Part shown: positions 44,752-53,795 of the stretch, in pieces | Numbering within the stretch: the stretch's first letter is position 1 | Layout: the number at the start of each line of letters is the position of its first letter | Origin: Caulobacter sp. 32-67-35 | GTDB taxonomy: Bacteria; Pseudomonadota; Alphaproteobacteria; Caulobacterales; Caulobacteraceae | DNA length: 64,000 nt | Assembly (NCBI GenBank): GCA_002280875.1 | Contig: NCEV01000006.1 | Location: 35,710 to 99,709 of the forward strand | Direction: 5' to 3' | Position numbers and translations under genes: made by a program | The notes under the pieces: model-generated | What the model was told of the DNA's origin: nothing | The model's input: only the letters and a program-made list of their open reading frames with translations | Databases searched by the model: none

Positions 44752-45537
44752 ATGACCACCACCGTCCCCACCATCGGCGCGCGGCTGCGCGACTGGCGCC
44801 TCAAGCGCCGGCTCAGTCAGCTGGACCTGGCCTGCGAGGCCGAGATCTCGACCCGGCATCTGTCGTTTCTTGAGACCGGCCGCGCTGCGCCCAGTCGCGA
44901 CATGGTGCTGCGCCTGGCCGAGGGTCTAGGCGTGCCGCTGCGCGAACGCAACGCCCTGCTGCTGGCCGCCGGCTTTGCCCCGGTGTTTCCCGAGCGATCA
45001 CTGGATGATCCGGGCCTGGAAGCCGCCAAGATCGCCGTCGAGGCGTTGCTGGAAGCCCACATGCCGTTCCCGGCCCTGGTCATCGACCGCCGGTGGACCC
45101 TGCTGGCCCACAATGCTTCGGCGGCGCTGCTGATGGCTGGCGTTGATCCCGGGTTGCTGGAAGGTCCGGTCAATCTGCTGCGGCTGAGCCTGCATCCCGA
45201 CGGCGTGGCCCCCAGGATCGCCAATCTGGCCGAGCTGCGCGGCCATATCCTGTCGCGTCTGCGCCGGGAGCTGGCCGAAAACGGCGATGCGGGGCTGGCT
45301 GACCTGATCCGCGAGCTCTCGGCCTATCCTGGCGGCGAGGCCCATCCGCGCGGTGGCGACAGCATGATCGCAACGCCCTTGCGGCTGACGACCCCGGCGG
45401 GTGAACTGTCGTTCCTGACCACCACCATGACCTTTAGCGGCCCGCTGGACGTGACCATTTCGGAACTGACGATCGAGACCTTCCTGCCGGCCGACCCCGC
45501 CACGGCCGCCGCCTTGCGGGCCGTGGCGGGACGCTAG
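44752..45537 (+). CDS. XRE-family regulator with MmyB-like ligand domain
   Basis: 261 residues. N-terminal Cro/C1 HTH (IGARLRDWRLKRRLSQLDLACEAEISTRHLSFLETGRAAPSRDMVLRLAEGLGVPLRERNALLLAAGF) followed by the MmyB-like PAS-type domain (PALVIDRRWTLLAHNASAALLM; LLRLSLHPDGVAPRIANLAEL; ELSFLTTTMTFSGPLDVTISELTIETFLPAD). In this family the C-terminal domain can bind fatty acids or acyl-CoA, which would suit the MaoC and acyl-CoA synthetase genes just downstream on the other strand (inference). Convergent with the MaoC gene, 5 bp between stops. Confidence 0.9.
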   Translation: MTTTVPTIGARLRDWRLKRRLSQLDLACEAEISTRHLSFLETGRAAPSRDMVLRLAEGLGVPLRERNALLLAAGFAPVFPERSLDDPGLEAAKIAVEALLEAHMPFPALVIDRRWTLLAHNASAALLMAGVDPGLLEGPVNLLRLSLHPDGVAPRIANLAELRGHILSRLRRELAENGDAGLADLIRELSAYPGGEAHPRGGDSMIATPLRLTTPAGELSFLTTTMTFSGPLDVTISELTIETFLPADPATAAALRAVAGR

Positions 45538-45542
45538 GATCT

Positions 45543-45992
45543 CTATGCGCCGTAGATGATCGAGATGGTCTCGGCCACGCAGGCGGGGCGTTCCTCGCCC
45601 TCGATCTCGATGGTGCATTCGTTCTTCATCTGCAGGCCGCCGGCCTTGGCCTCGACGGAGAGCAGCTTCTGGCGCATGCGCACCTTCTTGCCGACCCGGA
45701 CCATGCCGGTAAAGCGGACCTTGTCGCAGCCATAGTTGATGCCGCGCGTCACGCCGGTGACCCGCAGGATGCCGGCGCCCAGCATCGGAATCAGCGACAG
45801 GGTCAGATAGCCGTGGGCGATCGGGCCGCCGATTTCCTTCGTGGCGCGCTCGACATCCACGTGGATCCACTGGTGGTCGCCGGTGGCCTCGGCGAACAGG
45901 TTGACCCGCTCCTGGCTGATCTCGACCCAGTCCGAAACGCCGATTTCCTGACCGACCAGGCTGGCGATATCCGCATAGGCGACTTCGCGCAT
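45543..45992 (-). CDS. MaoC-family dehydratase (hotdog fold)
   Basis: 149 residues. Hydratase-2 motif with the catalytic Asp and His in ATGDHQWIHVD, then GPIAHGYLTLSLIP and VNYG-like INYGCDKVRFTGMVRVGKKVRMR. It hydrates enoyl-CoA esters (R-specific type) or a related substrate. Length is that of single-domain MaoC proteins. It stands between the XRE regulator and the GSU2403-family gene, in a region with acyl-CoA synthetase and enoyl-CoA hydratase genes. Confidence 0.9.
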   Translation of the reverse strand: MREVAYADIASLVGQEIGVSDWVEISQERVNLFAEATGDHQWIHVDVERATKEIGGPIAHGYLTLSLIPMLGAGILRVTGVTRGINYGCDKVRFTGMVRVGKKVRMRQKLLSVEAKAGGLQMKNECTIEIEGEERPACVAETISIIYGA

Positions 45993-46048
45993 GGCTTGCT
46001 CCCTTCAAACAGTTGTTTTGAAAGTCGTAGCGGGCCGCGCGCCGGCTG

Positions 46049-47062
46049 TCACGCGTCCAGCGCGACGCGAGCGGTTTCGGGCAGCAGCGTGACCGCCTCG
46101 TCCAGCAGCTTGCGCCAGACCTCGCCGCGTCCGCGCGCCTCGGCATAGGCCTCGCGCAGGGCGAAGGGGTCGTCGGCCGAGAGGGCGTGGATCAGCGCCT
46201 TGGCCTGTTCCAGGTCCTTGCGGCGCTTGGGATTGGCCTGACTGCGCTTGCGCGAGATCATCAGCTTGTGGACGGCGTAGCGGGCCGGGGCGGGCACGCG
46301 GATCAGGATGCCGTCCTCGTGCAGAACGACGGCGTCGATCGTGTCGCGCAGCAGAAAGTCCATGAAGCGCAGAGGGGTTGCGTCGGTCTTCAGTGCGGCC
46401 AGTCTTGAGGTCTCGGCGTCGCCTGCATCGCGGCTGGTGGTCAGCACATCGACCGCGTAGCCATCAGGCGTGCGGTAGGTCGCGCTCTTGCCGGGGTCCA
46501 GCTTGGGGACCGGCGAGAAGGCCGGGTCGGCGCTACGCAGCACCTCCAGGAAGCCAACCTCCAACGCGTCGTCCAGGGCAATCGACACGCCATAGTCCTG
46601 GGCGATGTCGAGATCGCCGGTGCGAACGGCTTGCGAGGGCAGGGTGAAGCCGAGCAGGGCGCCATAGGTCTGGAACGCCACCGTGCCAACGACCGCCGCG
46701 CGCAATCGAAACGCGCCCGCCGCGCTCAGAGCGCGCAGGATGCGGGCGGTCCGCTCGTCGGGCGCATGCAAGCCTGCGCCCCGCAGCGCCCGCACGATCA
46801 GGCGACGGCCGTCCACGGCGGTCTTTGAAGCCTTGGCCGCCTCGATGGTCGCCAGCAACGCCGGGGTCTCAAGACCCAGATATCGCTCCTTGCGGTCGCC
46901 CTGAACCTGGGGCGAGCGGACATACCAATAGAAGCGGCCCTTGCGTTCGCGGCGCAGGAAGCTGGCGCCCCGCCCGAAGGTCTCGATCTGGGCGATCCGC
47001 AGTTGGTCGATCAGGTCCGCGACATTGGTGTGGATCGCGAGGGGCAGGCGCTGGAGGGCCAT
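46049..47062 (-). CDS. GSU2403-family nucleotidyltransferase-fold protein
   Basis: 337 residues. N-terminal half with ERKGRFYWYVRSP and GDRKERYLG motifs and a helical region; central nucleotidyltransferase fold in which AAVVGTVAFQTYGALLGF is the G-S-like motif and RTGDLDIAQDYGVS holds the paired acidic residues; then KTDATPLRFMDFLL and APARYAVHKLMISRKR. Distantly like AbiEii-type and MNT toxins, but the family itself is uncharacterised. ATG 47062 has its SD (AAGGA) buried in a perfect 14-bp stem-loop (47069-47106), so translation is likely controlled. No partner antitoxin gene is seen next to it. A defence or toxin role is conceivable but unproven. Confidence 0.82.
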   Translation of the reverse strand: MALQRLPLAIHTNVADLIDQLRIAQIETFGRGASFLRRERKGRFYWYVRSPQVQGDRKERYLGLETPALLATIEAAKASKTAVDGRRLIVRALRGAGLHAPDERTARILRALSAAGAFRLRAAVVGTVAFQTYGALLGFTLPSQAVRTGDLDIAQDYGVSIALDDALEVGFLEVLRSADPAFSPVPKLDPGKSATYRTPDGYAVDVLTTSRDAGDAETSRLAALKTDATPLRFMDFLLRDTIDAVVLHEDGILIRVPAPARYAVHKLMISRKRSQANPKRRKDLEQAKALIHALSADDPFALREAYAEARGRGEVWRKLLDEAVTLLPETARVALDA

Positions 47063-47068
47063 GAGAGT

Positions 47069-47106
47069 ATCCTTGCCACCACTTCCAACAATGTGGTGGC
47101 AAGGAT
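47069..47106 (-). promoter_or_regulatory. 14-bp perfect stem-loop sequestering the SD of the GSU2403-family gene
   Basis: On the minus strand: ATCCTTGCCACCAC, a 10-base loop, GTGGTGGCAAGGAT, then ACTCTC and the ATG at 47062. The SD AAGGA lies inside the 3' arm. It may work as an RNA switch, a dimeric protein site on DNA or a terminator-like barrier for the upstream acyl-CoA synthetase transcript (no T-run, so terminator is least likely). Confidence 0.7.
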
Positions 47107-47123
47107 TATGAAAATCAACCCGG

Positions 47124-48662
47124 CTACCCGATCCGCTTTCCGCCCTCGGCCCAGTACGCGTCCCGGATCAGCCGCTTGTAGAGCTTGCCCGTCGCGTGGC
47201 GGGGCAGCTCCTGCATGAAGTCGATCCGGCGCGGCGACTTCACATGGCTGAGATTGGCGCGGGCGAAGGCCATCAGTTCGTCGGCGAGATCAGAGTGGTC
47301 CTCGGCCCAGGCCAGAGGCTGGATCACCGCCACCACCTTCTCGCCCATCTCATCGCACGGCGCGCCGACCACGGCGGCGTCGGCCACCTTGGGGTGGGTG
47401 ATCAGCAGGTTCTCGATCTCCTGCGGATAGATGTTCACCCCGCCGCTGATGATCATGAAGCTCTTGCGGTCAGTGAGGTACAGATAGCCTTCCTCGTCGG
47501 CCCAGCCCACGTCGCCCAGCGTCGTCCAGCCGTGCTGGTTATAGCTCTCGGCGGTCTTGTCGGGGGCGTTGTGATAGTTCACCGCCGGGCCGTTGGCGAA
47601 ATAGACCGTCCCCTCGGTGCGGGGCGGAACCGGGTTGCCGTCCTCGTCGCAGATGCGCAGCTCGCCCAGCACGGCCTGGCCGACGCTACCCTTGTGAGTC
47701 AGCCAGTTGTCGGAATTGATCCAGCAGAAGCCGTTGCCTTCCGTGCCCGCATAATATTCGAAGATCACCGGGCCCCACCAGGCGATCATCTGTTCCTTGA
47801 CCGGCACCGGGCAGGGCGCGGCGGCGTGGACGGCCGATTTCATCGACGAGACGTCGTATTTGGCGCGCGTCTCCTCGGGCAGTTTCAGCATCCGCACGAA
47901 GTGGGTCGGCACGAACTGGCCGCAGGTCACCTTGTATTTTTCGATCAGGGCGAGCGCCGTCTCGGGATCGAACTTCTCCATCACGATCACCGTGCCGCCC
48001 AGCTTGTGGACGCTCATGCACCAGCGCAGGGGCGCGGCGTGATACAGCGGGGCCGGCGAGAGATAGACGCTGTCGCCGGAAAAACCGAACAGGCCCTGGG
48101 CCATCATCTGCAAGGCGTTGGGTGCGTCGATCGGGCCCTCGCTCAAGGCTGGCTTGACGCCCTTGGGCCGCCCCGTGGTGCCCGAGGAATACAGCATGTC
48201 CGAGCCCGCGCTCTCGTCGCTGATCGGCGTTTCCGGCATGGCCGCGCGCGCCGCCTCAAAGTCGGCATAGGGGCCATGCGCACCACCCACCGCGTAAAGC
48301 TTCAGGCCCGGGACCAGGGCGGGGATCTCGTCGATGATCGGTCCCATGGCCGTCGAGGTGATGAACACCTTGGCCCCGCAGTCCTGCAGGATGTACTGCG
48401 TCTCCGCGGCCGTCAGCTTGGTCGAGACGCACACATAGTAGAGCCCGGCTCGCTGCGCCGCCCAGGCGATCTCGAAGAACCGCGCGTTGTTTTCCATCAG
48501 GATGGCGATGACATCGCCGGCCTTCAGGCCCAGCGAGCGGAACAGCTGCGCGCCCTGGTTCGATCGCGCGTCCAGCTGGGCATAGGTGACCGTCTCGCCT
48601 GAGCCGGCCATGATGTAGGCGGCCTTCTGGCCTTGAGTCTGAGCGTGGAGATAGGGGTGCAT
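47124..48662 (-). CDS. AMP-dependent acyl-CoA synthetase
   Basis: 512 residues. ANL-superfamily motifs: LYSSGTTGRPKGVKPAL (ATP loop), FEYYAGTEGNGF, TTLGDVGWADEEGYLYLTDRKSFMIISGGVNIYPQEIE and the C-terminal catalytic Lys in PRHATGKLYKRLI. It activates a carboxylic acid to its CoA thioester through an acyl-AMP. The chain length cannot be told; resemblance is to the FadD/bile-acid-CoA-ligase-like group. Divergent from vapB, upstream of the GSU2403-family gene on the same strand. Confidence 0.92.
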   Translation of the reverse strand: MHPYLHAQTQGQKAAYIMAGSGETVTYAQLDARSNQGAQLFRSLGLKAGDVIAILMENNARFFEIAWAAQRAGLYYVCVSTKLTAAETQYILQDCGAKVFITSTAMGPIIDEIPALVPGLKLYAVGGAHGPYADFEAARAAMPETPISDESAGSDMLYSSGTTGRPKGVKPALSEGPIDAPNALQMMAQGLFGFSGDSVYLSPAPLYHAAPLRWCMSVHKLGGTVIVMEKFDPETALALIEKYKVTCGQFVPTHFVRMLKLPEETRAKYDVSSMKSAVHAAAPCPVPVKEQMIAWWGPVIFEYYAGTEGNGFCWINSDNWLTHKGSVGQAVLGELRICDEDGNPVPPRTEGTVYFANGPAVNYHNAPDKTAESYNQHGWTTLGDVGWADEEGYLYLTDRKSFMIISGGVNIYPQEIENLLITHPKVADAAVVGAPCDEMGEKVVAVIQPLAWAEDHSDLADELMAFARANLSHVKSPRRIDFMQELPRHATGKLYKRLIRDAYWAEGGKRIG

Positions 48663-48698
48663 GACGGCGGACCTTGGATGACTTTTGGGGCGGATTGA

Positions 48699-48717
48699 TC
48701 TAGATTGCTTGTCTAGA
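48699..48717. promoter_or_regulatory. candidate VapB(C) operator
   Basis: TCTAGA-TTGCTTG-TCTAGA, two self-palindromic 6-mers 13 bp apart, directly upstream of the vapB SD (GGAGG at 48721). Type II toxin-antitoxin complexes usually repress their own promoter at such paired sites. Confidence 0.55.
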
Positions 48718-48730
48718 AACGGAGGCGATG

Positions 48731-49030
48731 ATGGCGCTCAGCATCAAGACTGAAGAGGCCGACCGTCTGGCCCGCGACCTCTCCCGCCTGACCGGCGAGA
48801 CGATGACCCAGGCCGTGACCGTGGCCCTGCGCGAACGGCTGGAGCGCGAGCGGGCGGCCAAGGCGGAAACGACCGAGGAGTTCGTCGCGCGGATCAGGGC
48901 GTTTACGGCCGAAATGCGTGGCGGCGTCCCCTTCCGGCCAGTCACGCCCGAGGAATGGTTGGACGCTGGCGGCGACGATTTGGACTTTGAGCTGGCGGCC
49001 AAGGAGCTGGCGGCCAAGGCCAAGGACTGA
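48731..49030 (+). CDS. vapB: VapB-family antitoxin (PSK operon type)
   Basis: 99 residues from ATG 48731; ATG 48728 is only two bases from GGAGG, so the second ATG is preferred. N-terminal [41 protein letters not shown] is the VapB/RHH-type DNA-binding start, followed by a flexible acidic C-terminal part ([27 protein letters not shown]) that would wrap the toxin. It neutralises VapC and represses the operon. Stop overlaps the vapC start (TGATG). Confidence 0.92.
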   Translation: MALSIKTEEADRLARDLSRLTGETMTQAVTVALRERLERERAAKAETTEEFVARIRAFTAEMRGGVPFRPVTPEEWLDAGGDDLDFELAAKELAAKAKD

Positions 49031-49419
49031 TGGTGATCGACACCTCGGCGATTATCGCCATCATCGCGGATGAACCAACGGCTGACGACTTGACGGTTCG
49101 TATCGCTAGGGCCGCAGTCCCGGAAATGTCCGTCGTCAGTTATGTCGAAGCCGCCACGGTTCTCTTGGCGAGAAACATATCGCCGGACCGTCTCGACACC
49201 TTGCTTATCCGGCTGGGCATATCGGTTGTCGATGTGGATGTGGTCCAAGGTCGCGCAGCTGTTCGCGCCAGGATCGCGTACGGCAAGGGGACGGGCCATC
49301 CCGCCAAGCTGAACCTCGGCGACACCTTCACCTACGCTCTGGCCAAGGTGCGCGGCGCGCCCCTGCTGTTTGTCGGCGATGACTTTGCCCATACCGATCT
49401 GGTCTCCGCCCTGGCCTGA
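49030..49419 (+). CDS. vapC: VapC-family PIN ribonuclease toxin
   Basis: 129 residues. PIN-domain acidic residues are all there: Asp4 (MVIDTSAI), Glu40 (SYVEAATV), Asp98 (LNLGDTFTYALA) and Asp117/118 (FVGDDFAHTD). VapC toxins are Mg-dependent RNases that cut tRNA or rRNA. One-base overlap with vapB gives coupled translation. The pair sits between an acyl-CoA synthetase and a GMC oxidoreductase gene and is likely a later insertion in a metabolic region (inference). Confidence 0.94.
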   Translation: MVIDTSAIIAIIADEPTADDLTVRIARAAVPEMSVVSYVEAATVLLARNISPDRLDTLLIRLGISVVDVDVVQGRAAVRARIAYGKGTGHPAKLNLGDTFTYALAKVRGAPLLFVGDDFAHTDLVSALA

Positions 49420-49422
49420 GCC

Positions 49423-51090
49423 CTAGGCCGCCGCCGGGACCCGGGCGTCCTGCAGGATCATCGCCGCGCCCTTTTCGCCGATCATGATGGTGGGGGCGTT
49501 GGTATTGCCCGAGACCAGCCGGGGCATGATCGAGGCGTCGATGACCCGCAGGCCGTCCACGCCGCGCACCCGCAGCCGGGCGTCGACCACGGCCATCGGC
49601 CCTGTCCCCATCGCGCAGGTGCCAACCGGGTGATAGAGGGTCGAGCCCGAGGCGCGGGCATATTCCAGCAGCATCTCGTCGCTCTCGAAGCCCGGACCCG
49701 GGTTCATCTCGTGATCGACATAGCGGGCGATGGCGGGCTGCTCGCCGATCTTGCGGGCCCATTTCAGGCCGGCGATGGCGACTTCCTGGTCCAGCGGATC
49801 GGACAGGTAGTTGGCGAAGATGGCCGGATAGTCGGACGGATCGGCCGACTTGATGCGGATATGGCCCCGGCTTTCGGGACGCAGCTGGCAGGGGGCGATG
49901 GTCATGCCCGGCGCGCCTTCCAGCTCCATCTTCTGCTGGTTGAACAGTTTGTCCAGATCCATGGTGGCCGGCAGGATGTGGAACTGGATGTCCGGCCCTG
50001 CGAGATCCGGCCTGGATTTGCAAAACGCGGCGACGTGGGCCGCCGACAGGGTCAGCAGGCCCTTGCGGAACAGCACATATTTCAGCGCCTCGGCGGCCAG
50101 GCGACCGCCCTTGCTCATCGCGTTGATCGACGCGGCGCCGGCCTTGAGGCGATAGCGGACGCCGGTCAGATAGTGGTCCTGCAGGTTCTCGCCGACGCCG
50201 GGGAGGTCGCACACCATGGCGACCCCGTGCTGGCGCAGCAGCTCGCCATTGCCGATGCCCGACAGCTGCAGCAGCTGCGGCGAGTTCACCGCCCCGCCCG
50301 CCAGAATGACCTCGGCCCTGGCCCTGGCGGTGCGCTTGACGCCGTTCTGGACGAACTCGACGCCGGCGGCGCGCCTGCCTTCAAAGATCACGCGGCTGGC
50401 CAGGGCGCCCGTCTCGACCTGCAGGTTCGCACGCTTCATGGCCGGGTGCAGATAGGCGACGGCGGCCGAGCAGCGCGCGCCGTTTTTCTGGGTCACCTGG
50501 TACCAGGTGGCGCCTTCCTGATCCTTGCCGTTCAGGTCGTCATAGCGGGGAATGCCGGCCTGGTCGCAGGCCTCGATCAGGGCGTCCGAGATCGGGTTGC
50601 CGTCGCGCATGTCGGAGACGTTCAGCGGGCCGCCCGTGGCGTGCAGGTCGCAGGCCCCGCGCTCCTGGTTCTGGGATTTGCGGAACCACGGCAGCACATC
50701 GTCCCAGGCCCAGCCCTCGCAGCCCAGCTGCCGCCAGCCGTCATAGTCGGCCTGCTGGCCGCGCACATACAGCATGGCGTTGATCGAGGACGAGCCGCCC
50801 AGCACCTTGCCGCGCGGCCACACATGCTGGCGCCCGCCGGTGCCCGGGTCGGGCTCGGTGGTGTAGAGCCAGTTGACCTTGGGGTCCTTCAGGGTCTGGG
50901 CGTAGCCGACCGGGATGTGGATCATCAGGTTGGAGGCGAACTGCGAGAGGTTTTTCGTGGGCCTGTCGTCGCCGCCGGCTTCCAGCAGCAGCACCTTGAA
51001 GCGCCCGTTCTCCGACAGTCGCGCGGCCAGCACGCAGCCGGCCGAACCGGCGCCGACAACGATGTAGTCCGCCTCGATGGTCCCGGTCAT
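49423..51090 (-). CDS. GMC-family FAD oxidoreductase (choline/alcohol dehydrogenase type)
   Basis: 555 residues from ATG 51090 (GGGAGAAG upstream); the frame runs 36 codons further up but without family similarity. FAD-binding [19 protein letters not shown] at the N-terminus, GMC signature 1 ([21 protein letters not shown]), signature 2 ([17 protein letters not shown]) and the C-terminal catalytic His region ([26 protein letters not shown]). It oxidises an alcohol to the aldehyde. Divergent from the P450 gene, with the probable joint role of terminal alcohol oxidation after hydroxylation (inference). Confidence 0.92.
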   Translation of the reverse strand: MTGTIEADYIVVGAGSAGCVLAARLSENGRFKVLLLEAGGDDRPTKNLSQFASNLMIHIPVGYAQTLKDPKVNWLYTTEPDPGTGGRQHVWPRGKVLGGSSSINAMLYVRGQQADYDGWRQLGCEGWAWDDVLPWFRKSQNQERGACDLHATGGPLNVSDMRDGNPISDALIEACDQAGIPRYDDLNGKDQEGATWYQVTQKNGARCSAAVAYLHPAMKRANLQVETGALASRVIFEGRRAAGVEFVQNGVKRTARARAEVILAGGAVNSPQLLQLSGIGNGELLRQHGVAMVCDLPGVGENLQDHYLTGVRYRLKAGAASINAMSKGGRLAAEALKYVLFRKGLLTLSAAHVAAFCKSRPDLAGPDIQFHILPATMDLDKLFNQQKMELEGAPGMTIAPCQLRPESRGHIRIKSADPSDYPAIFANYLSDPLDQEVAIAGLKWARKIGEQPAIARYVDHEMNPGPGFESDEMLLEYARASGSTLYHPVGTCAMGTGPMAVVDARLRVRGVDGLRVIDASIMPRLVSGNTNAPTIMIGEKGAAMILQDARVPAAA

Positions 51091-51325
51091 CGTCTTCTCC
51101 CAAGGGCGCGCTTGGGCGCGCTCCATTTTTGTGTTTCGAGCCCTTCCCATTCGGAAGGCCCGGGGCCGCCCGCGTGTGCCCGCGTGATCGACGTTCACTC
51201 ACAATGCGCGGGACTTGGCGGAACGCAAAGCCTCACCTTGCGTCAGTTGCCGTCGCGGCGCCGTTGGCGCGCCATTTTTAAAGGCTATCGTCCTCGTCAA
51301 AGAACGATGTTTCCGGGAGAGATGC

Positions 51326-52660
51326 GTGGATCTGATCAGCCAGACAGTGGTGGACGGCAAGGCCGGCCCCGGAGCGGGAACCACCTATCCGACCCTGCCA
51401 GACATCGATCTCGCCGACATCTTCCGCTTCGCCAAGGGCCAGCCCTTTGCCGACTATGCGCGGATGCGGGTCGAGGCGCCGGTGATGTGGCACCCTGAGC
51501 CCTATGGCGGGCCGGGCTTCTGGGCAGTGACGCGCCACGATGACGTGATGAAGGTCAACGGCGACCCGACGACCTATTCCTCGCAGCGCGGCGGCATCCT
51601 GATGGCCATGGGCCCGCCCGACCGCCGTCACGCCCTGCTGTTCCGGGCGTCGATGGACACCATGATCAATCTCGACGCACCGCATCACCTGCAGCTGCGT
51701 CGCGAGCACATGCCCTATTTCACGCCGTCCTATCTGCGCGGCATCACCGAGGCCGTGAAGGGCGAGGTGACCCGCCTGCTGGACGCCATGGAGCCGCTGC
51801 TGGAAGGCGGGGCGACCATCGACATGGTCGAGCACTTCTCCAGCGTGCTGCCGCTGTTCACCCTGTGCGAGATCCTGGGCGTGCCGCCCGAGGATCGCCC
51901 CCGGTTCCTGAAGTGGATGCACTATCTGGAGCGGGCCCAGGACCTGGCCGTGCAGCAGGCGGCGGCGCCGATCACCCCGACGCTGGAGCTCATGCAGTTC
52001 GTCATGGACTTCAACACCAACGTCGAGGAGATGTTCGACTACGGCCGGATGATGCTGCTCAAGCGTCGCGAAGACCCCAAGGAAGACCTGCTCACCGCCA
52101 TTGCCCGGGCCCAGGTCGACGGCGCCCTGCTGGCCGACGAATATCTGGACGGCTCGTGGCTGCTGATCGTGTTTGCCGGCAATGACACCACCCGCAACAC
52201 CCTGTCGGGCGCGATGAAGCTGCTGACAGAATTCCCGGATCAGAAGCAGGCCCTGATCGACGACCCAAGCCTGCTGGGCGGCGCGGTGGATGAGTTCATC
52301 CGCATGGTCAGCCCGGTGATCTATATGCGCCGCACGGCCACCACCGATGTCGAGCTGAACGGTCAGATGATCCGCGAAGGCGAGAAGGTGATCATGTACT
52401 ACGGCGCGGCCAATCGCGATCCGGAGGTGTTCGAGAACCCCGACCAGCTGGACGTGCGCCGCCCCAACGCGGCCAAGCACATCGCCTTCGGCTACGGCCC
52501 TCACACCTGCATCGGCAAGCGCGTGGCCCAGATCCAGCTGGAGGAAGCCTATCGCCAGATCCTGGCGCGGTTCCCCGACCTGAAGGCGACCGGCGAAATG
52601 GAGATCGCGCCCAACAACTTCGTGCACGCGATCAGCAAGCTGATGGTCAAGCGGGGGTAA
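51326..52660 (+). CDS. cytochrome P450
   Basis: 444 residues. Start GTG 51326 (VDLISQ) follows GGGAGAG at good spacing; the earlier frame to 51215 is AT-poor and has no family similarity. I-helix LLIVFAGNDTTRNTLSG with the acid-alcohol pair Asp-Thr, K-helix ExxR in DEFIRMVSP, and heme loop AFGYGPHTCIGKRVA with the axial Cys. No membrane anchor, so a soluble class I bacterial P450 needing a ferredoxin, not present here. It hydroxylates an unknown lipid, terpenoid or steroid. Next to GMC oxidoreductase and an AraC regulator: a small catabolic cluster. Confidence 0.94.
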   Translation: MDLISQTVVDGKAGPGAGTTYPTLPDIDLADIFRFAKGQPFADYARMRVEAPVMWHPEPYGGPGFWAVTRHDDVMKVNGDPTTYSSQRGGILMAMGPPDRRHALLFRASMDTMINLDAPHHLQLRREHMPYFTPSYLRGITEAVKGEVTRLLDAMEPLLEGGATIDMVEHFSSVLPLFTLCEILGVPPEDRPRFLKWMHYLERAQDLAVQQAAAPITPTLELMQFVMDFNTNVEEMFDYGRMMLLKRREDPKEDLLTAIARAQVDGALLADEYLDGSWLLIVFAGNDTTRNTLSGAMKLLTEFPDQKQALIDDPSLLGGAVDEFIRMVSPVIYMRRTATTDVELNGQMIREGEKVIMYYGAANRDPEVFENPDQLDVRRPNAAKHIAFGYGPHTCIGKRVAQIQLEEAYRQILARFPDLKATGEMEIAPNNFVHAISKLMVKRG

Positions 52661-52661
52661 A

Positions 52662-53726
52662 TCACCCCGCCTTCAGGCGCCTGGGGCTCGATCCGGTCCA
52701 GCGCTTGAAGGCGCGCGAGAAGGCGCTGGGGTCGGAGAAGCCGACCAGATAGGCCGTCTCGTTCACCGACACCTTGCGGCCATTCAGATAGTGCAGGGCC
52801 ATGGTGTGGCGAAGGGCGTCGATGACGGCCTCATAGGTCACGCCTTCCTGGCGAAGCTGGCGGTAGAGCGTGGGCCGGCTCACCCCAAGGCGGGCGGCCG
52901 TTTCTTCCATGCCGGGCGCGCCCTTGTGCAGGATCGGCAGTAGGGCCGACTCGACCCGGCCCCGCACGGTGCGCGAGGCTTCCAGCTGGGCCAGCAGCCG
53001 GTCGGCATGGTCGCTGAGGACGCCAAAGGCGTAACCGCTGGGATTGTGCAGCGGGATGTGCAGCCAGGACGGATCGATCTGGATGGCGTTCCAGGCTGCG
53101 CCAAAGGACACCGGAACCTTCCACAGGGCCTCGTACGCCGCGCCGTGGTCTGGTCGGGCGTGGGTGACGTGGACGGCCCTGGCGAACGGGGCGTCGGGAA
53201 AATGGCGGGCGGTCTCGCAGATGAAGCGCGACCAGGTCGACTCGGTCAGTTCGGGAAAGTCGTTGGGGTCGGTCCGCGTGTCGGTCAGCCACAGCTGGCC
53301 GTCGCGCTGGACCATCGCGAAGCGCTGCGCCCCGGCGGGAAGGTCGACCTCCATGGCCAGCCGCCCATAGCGGTTCAGCTCCTTCAGCGCTTCGCCCATG
53401 GTCGGGGCCGCGTAGCAGATCAGCCCGACGACCGAGATTTCGCGAAAGTCGCTGGCCGCCCCCAGTCGCAGGGCCAGATCGGGCGCGCCGCACAGGGCCT
53501 TGGCCGCGCCCATCAGGGCGACATAGGCGCGAGCGGGGATGCGATGGTCCCGGTTCTCGAGGTCTTCAGGTCGAATGCCGGACCGGTCCGCCAGCGCCCC
53601 GGGATCCGCGCCCTGGGCGATCGCGAAGCGCATCAGGTGATCGGCAAACCCGGCGGAGACCGTGCCGGCGATCGCCTTGCCGCCCGGCTGAATCCCAGGG
53701 TCATGTTTTCCGAGCGCTGCCGTCAT
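52662..53726 (-). CDS. AraC-family regulator (OruR/ArgR-like type)
   Basis: 354 residues, beginning with the Arabinose-binding-like N-terminal domain (MRFAIAQGADPGALADRSGI; GLICYAAPTMGEALKELNRYG) and ending in two HTHs (MEETAARLGVSRPTLYRQLRQEGVTYEAVIDALRHTMALHYLNGRKVSVNETAYLVGFSDPSAFSRAFKRWTG). It likely activates the neighbouring P450 and GMC genes in response to their substrate (inference). Stop is 1 bp from the P450 stop (convergent). Confidence 0.92.
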   Translation of the reverse strand: MTAALGKHDPGIQPGGKAIAGTVSAGFADHLMRFAIAQGADPGALADRSGIRPEDLENRDHRIPARAYVALMGAAKALCGAPDLALRLGAASDFREISVVGLICYAAPTMGEALKELNRYGRLAMEVDLPAGAQRFAMVQRDGQLWLTDTRTDPNDFPELTESTWSRFICETARHFPDAPFARAVHVTHARPDHGAAYEALWKVPVSFGAAWNAIQIDPSWLHIPLHNPSGYAFGVLSDHADRLLAQLEASRTVRGRVESALLPILHKGAPGMEETAARLGVSRPTLYRQLRQEGVTYEAVIDALRHTMALHYLNGRKVSVNETAYLVGFSDPSAFSRAFKRWTGSSPRRLKAG

Positions 53727-53795
53727 GGCCCAAGTCTTGGCCGCTGACCTAGCCTGTTGGCAACACGCGCAGCCGTGTCAGGTCAGGGAAAACGC

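Noticed and set aside
46049-49419. GSU2403-family gene and vapBC as one defence island
   Set aside because: They are separated by a normal acyl-CoA synthetase gene, point in opposite directions and share no operator; no other defence gene is near.
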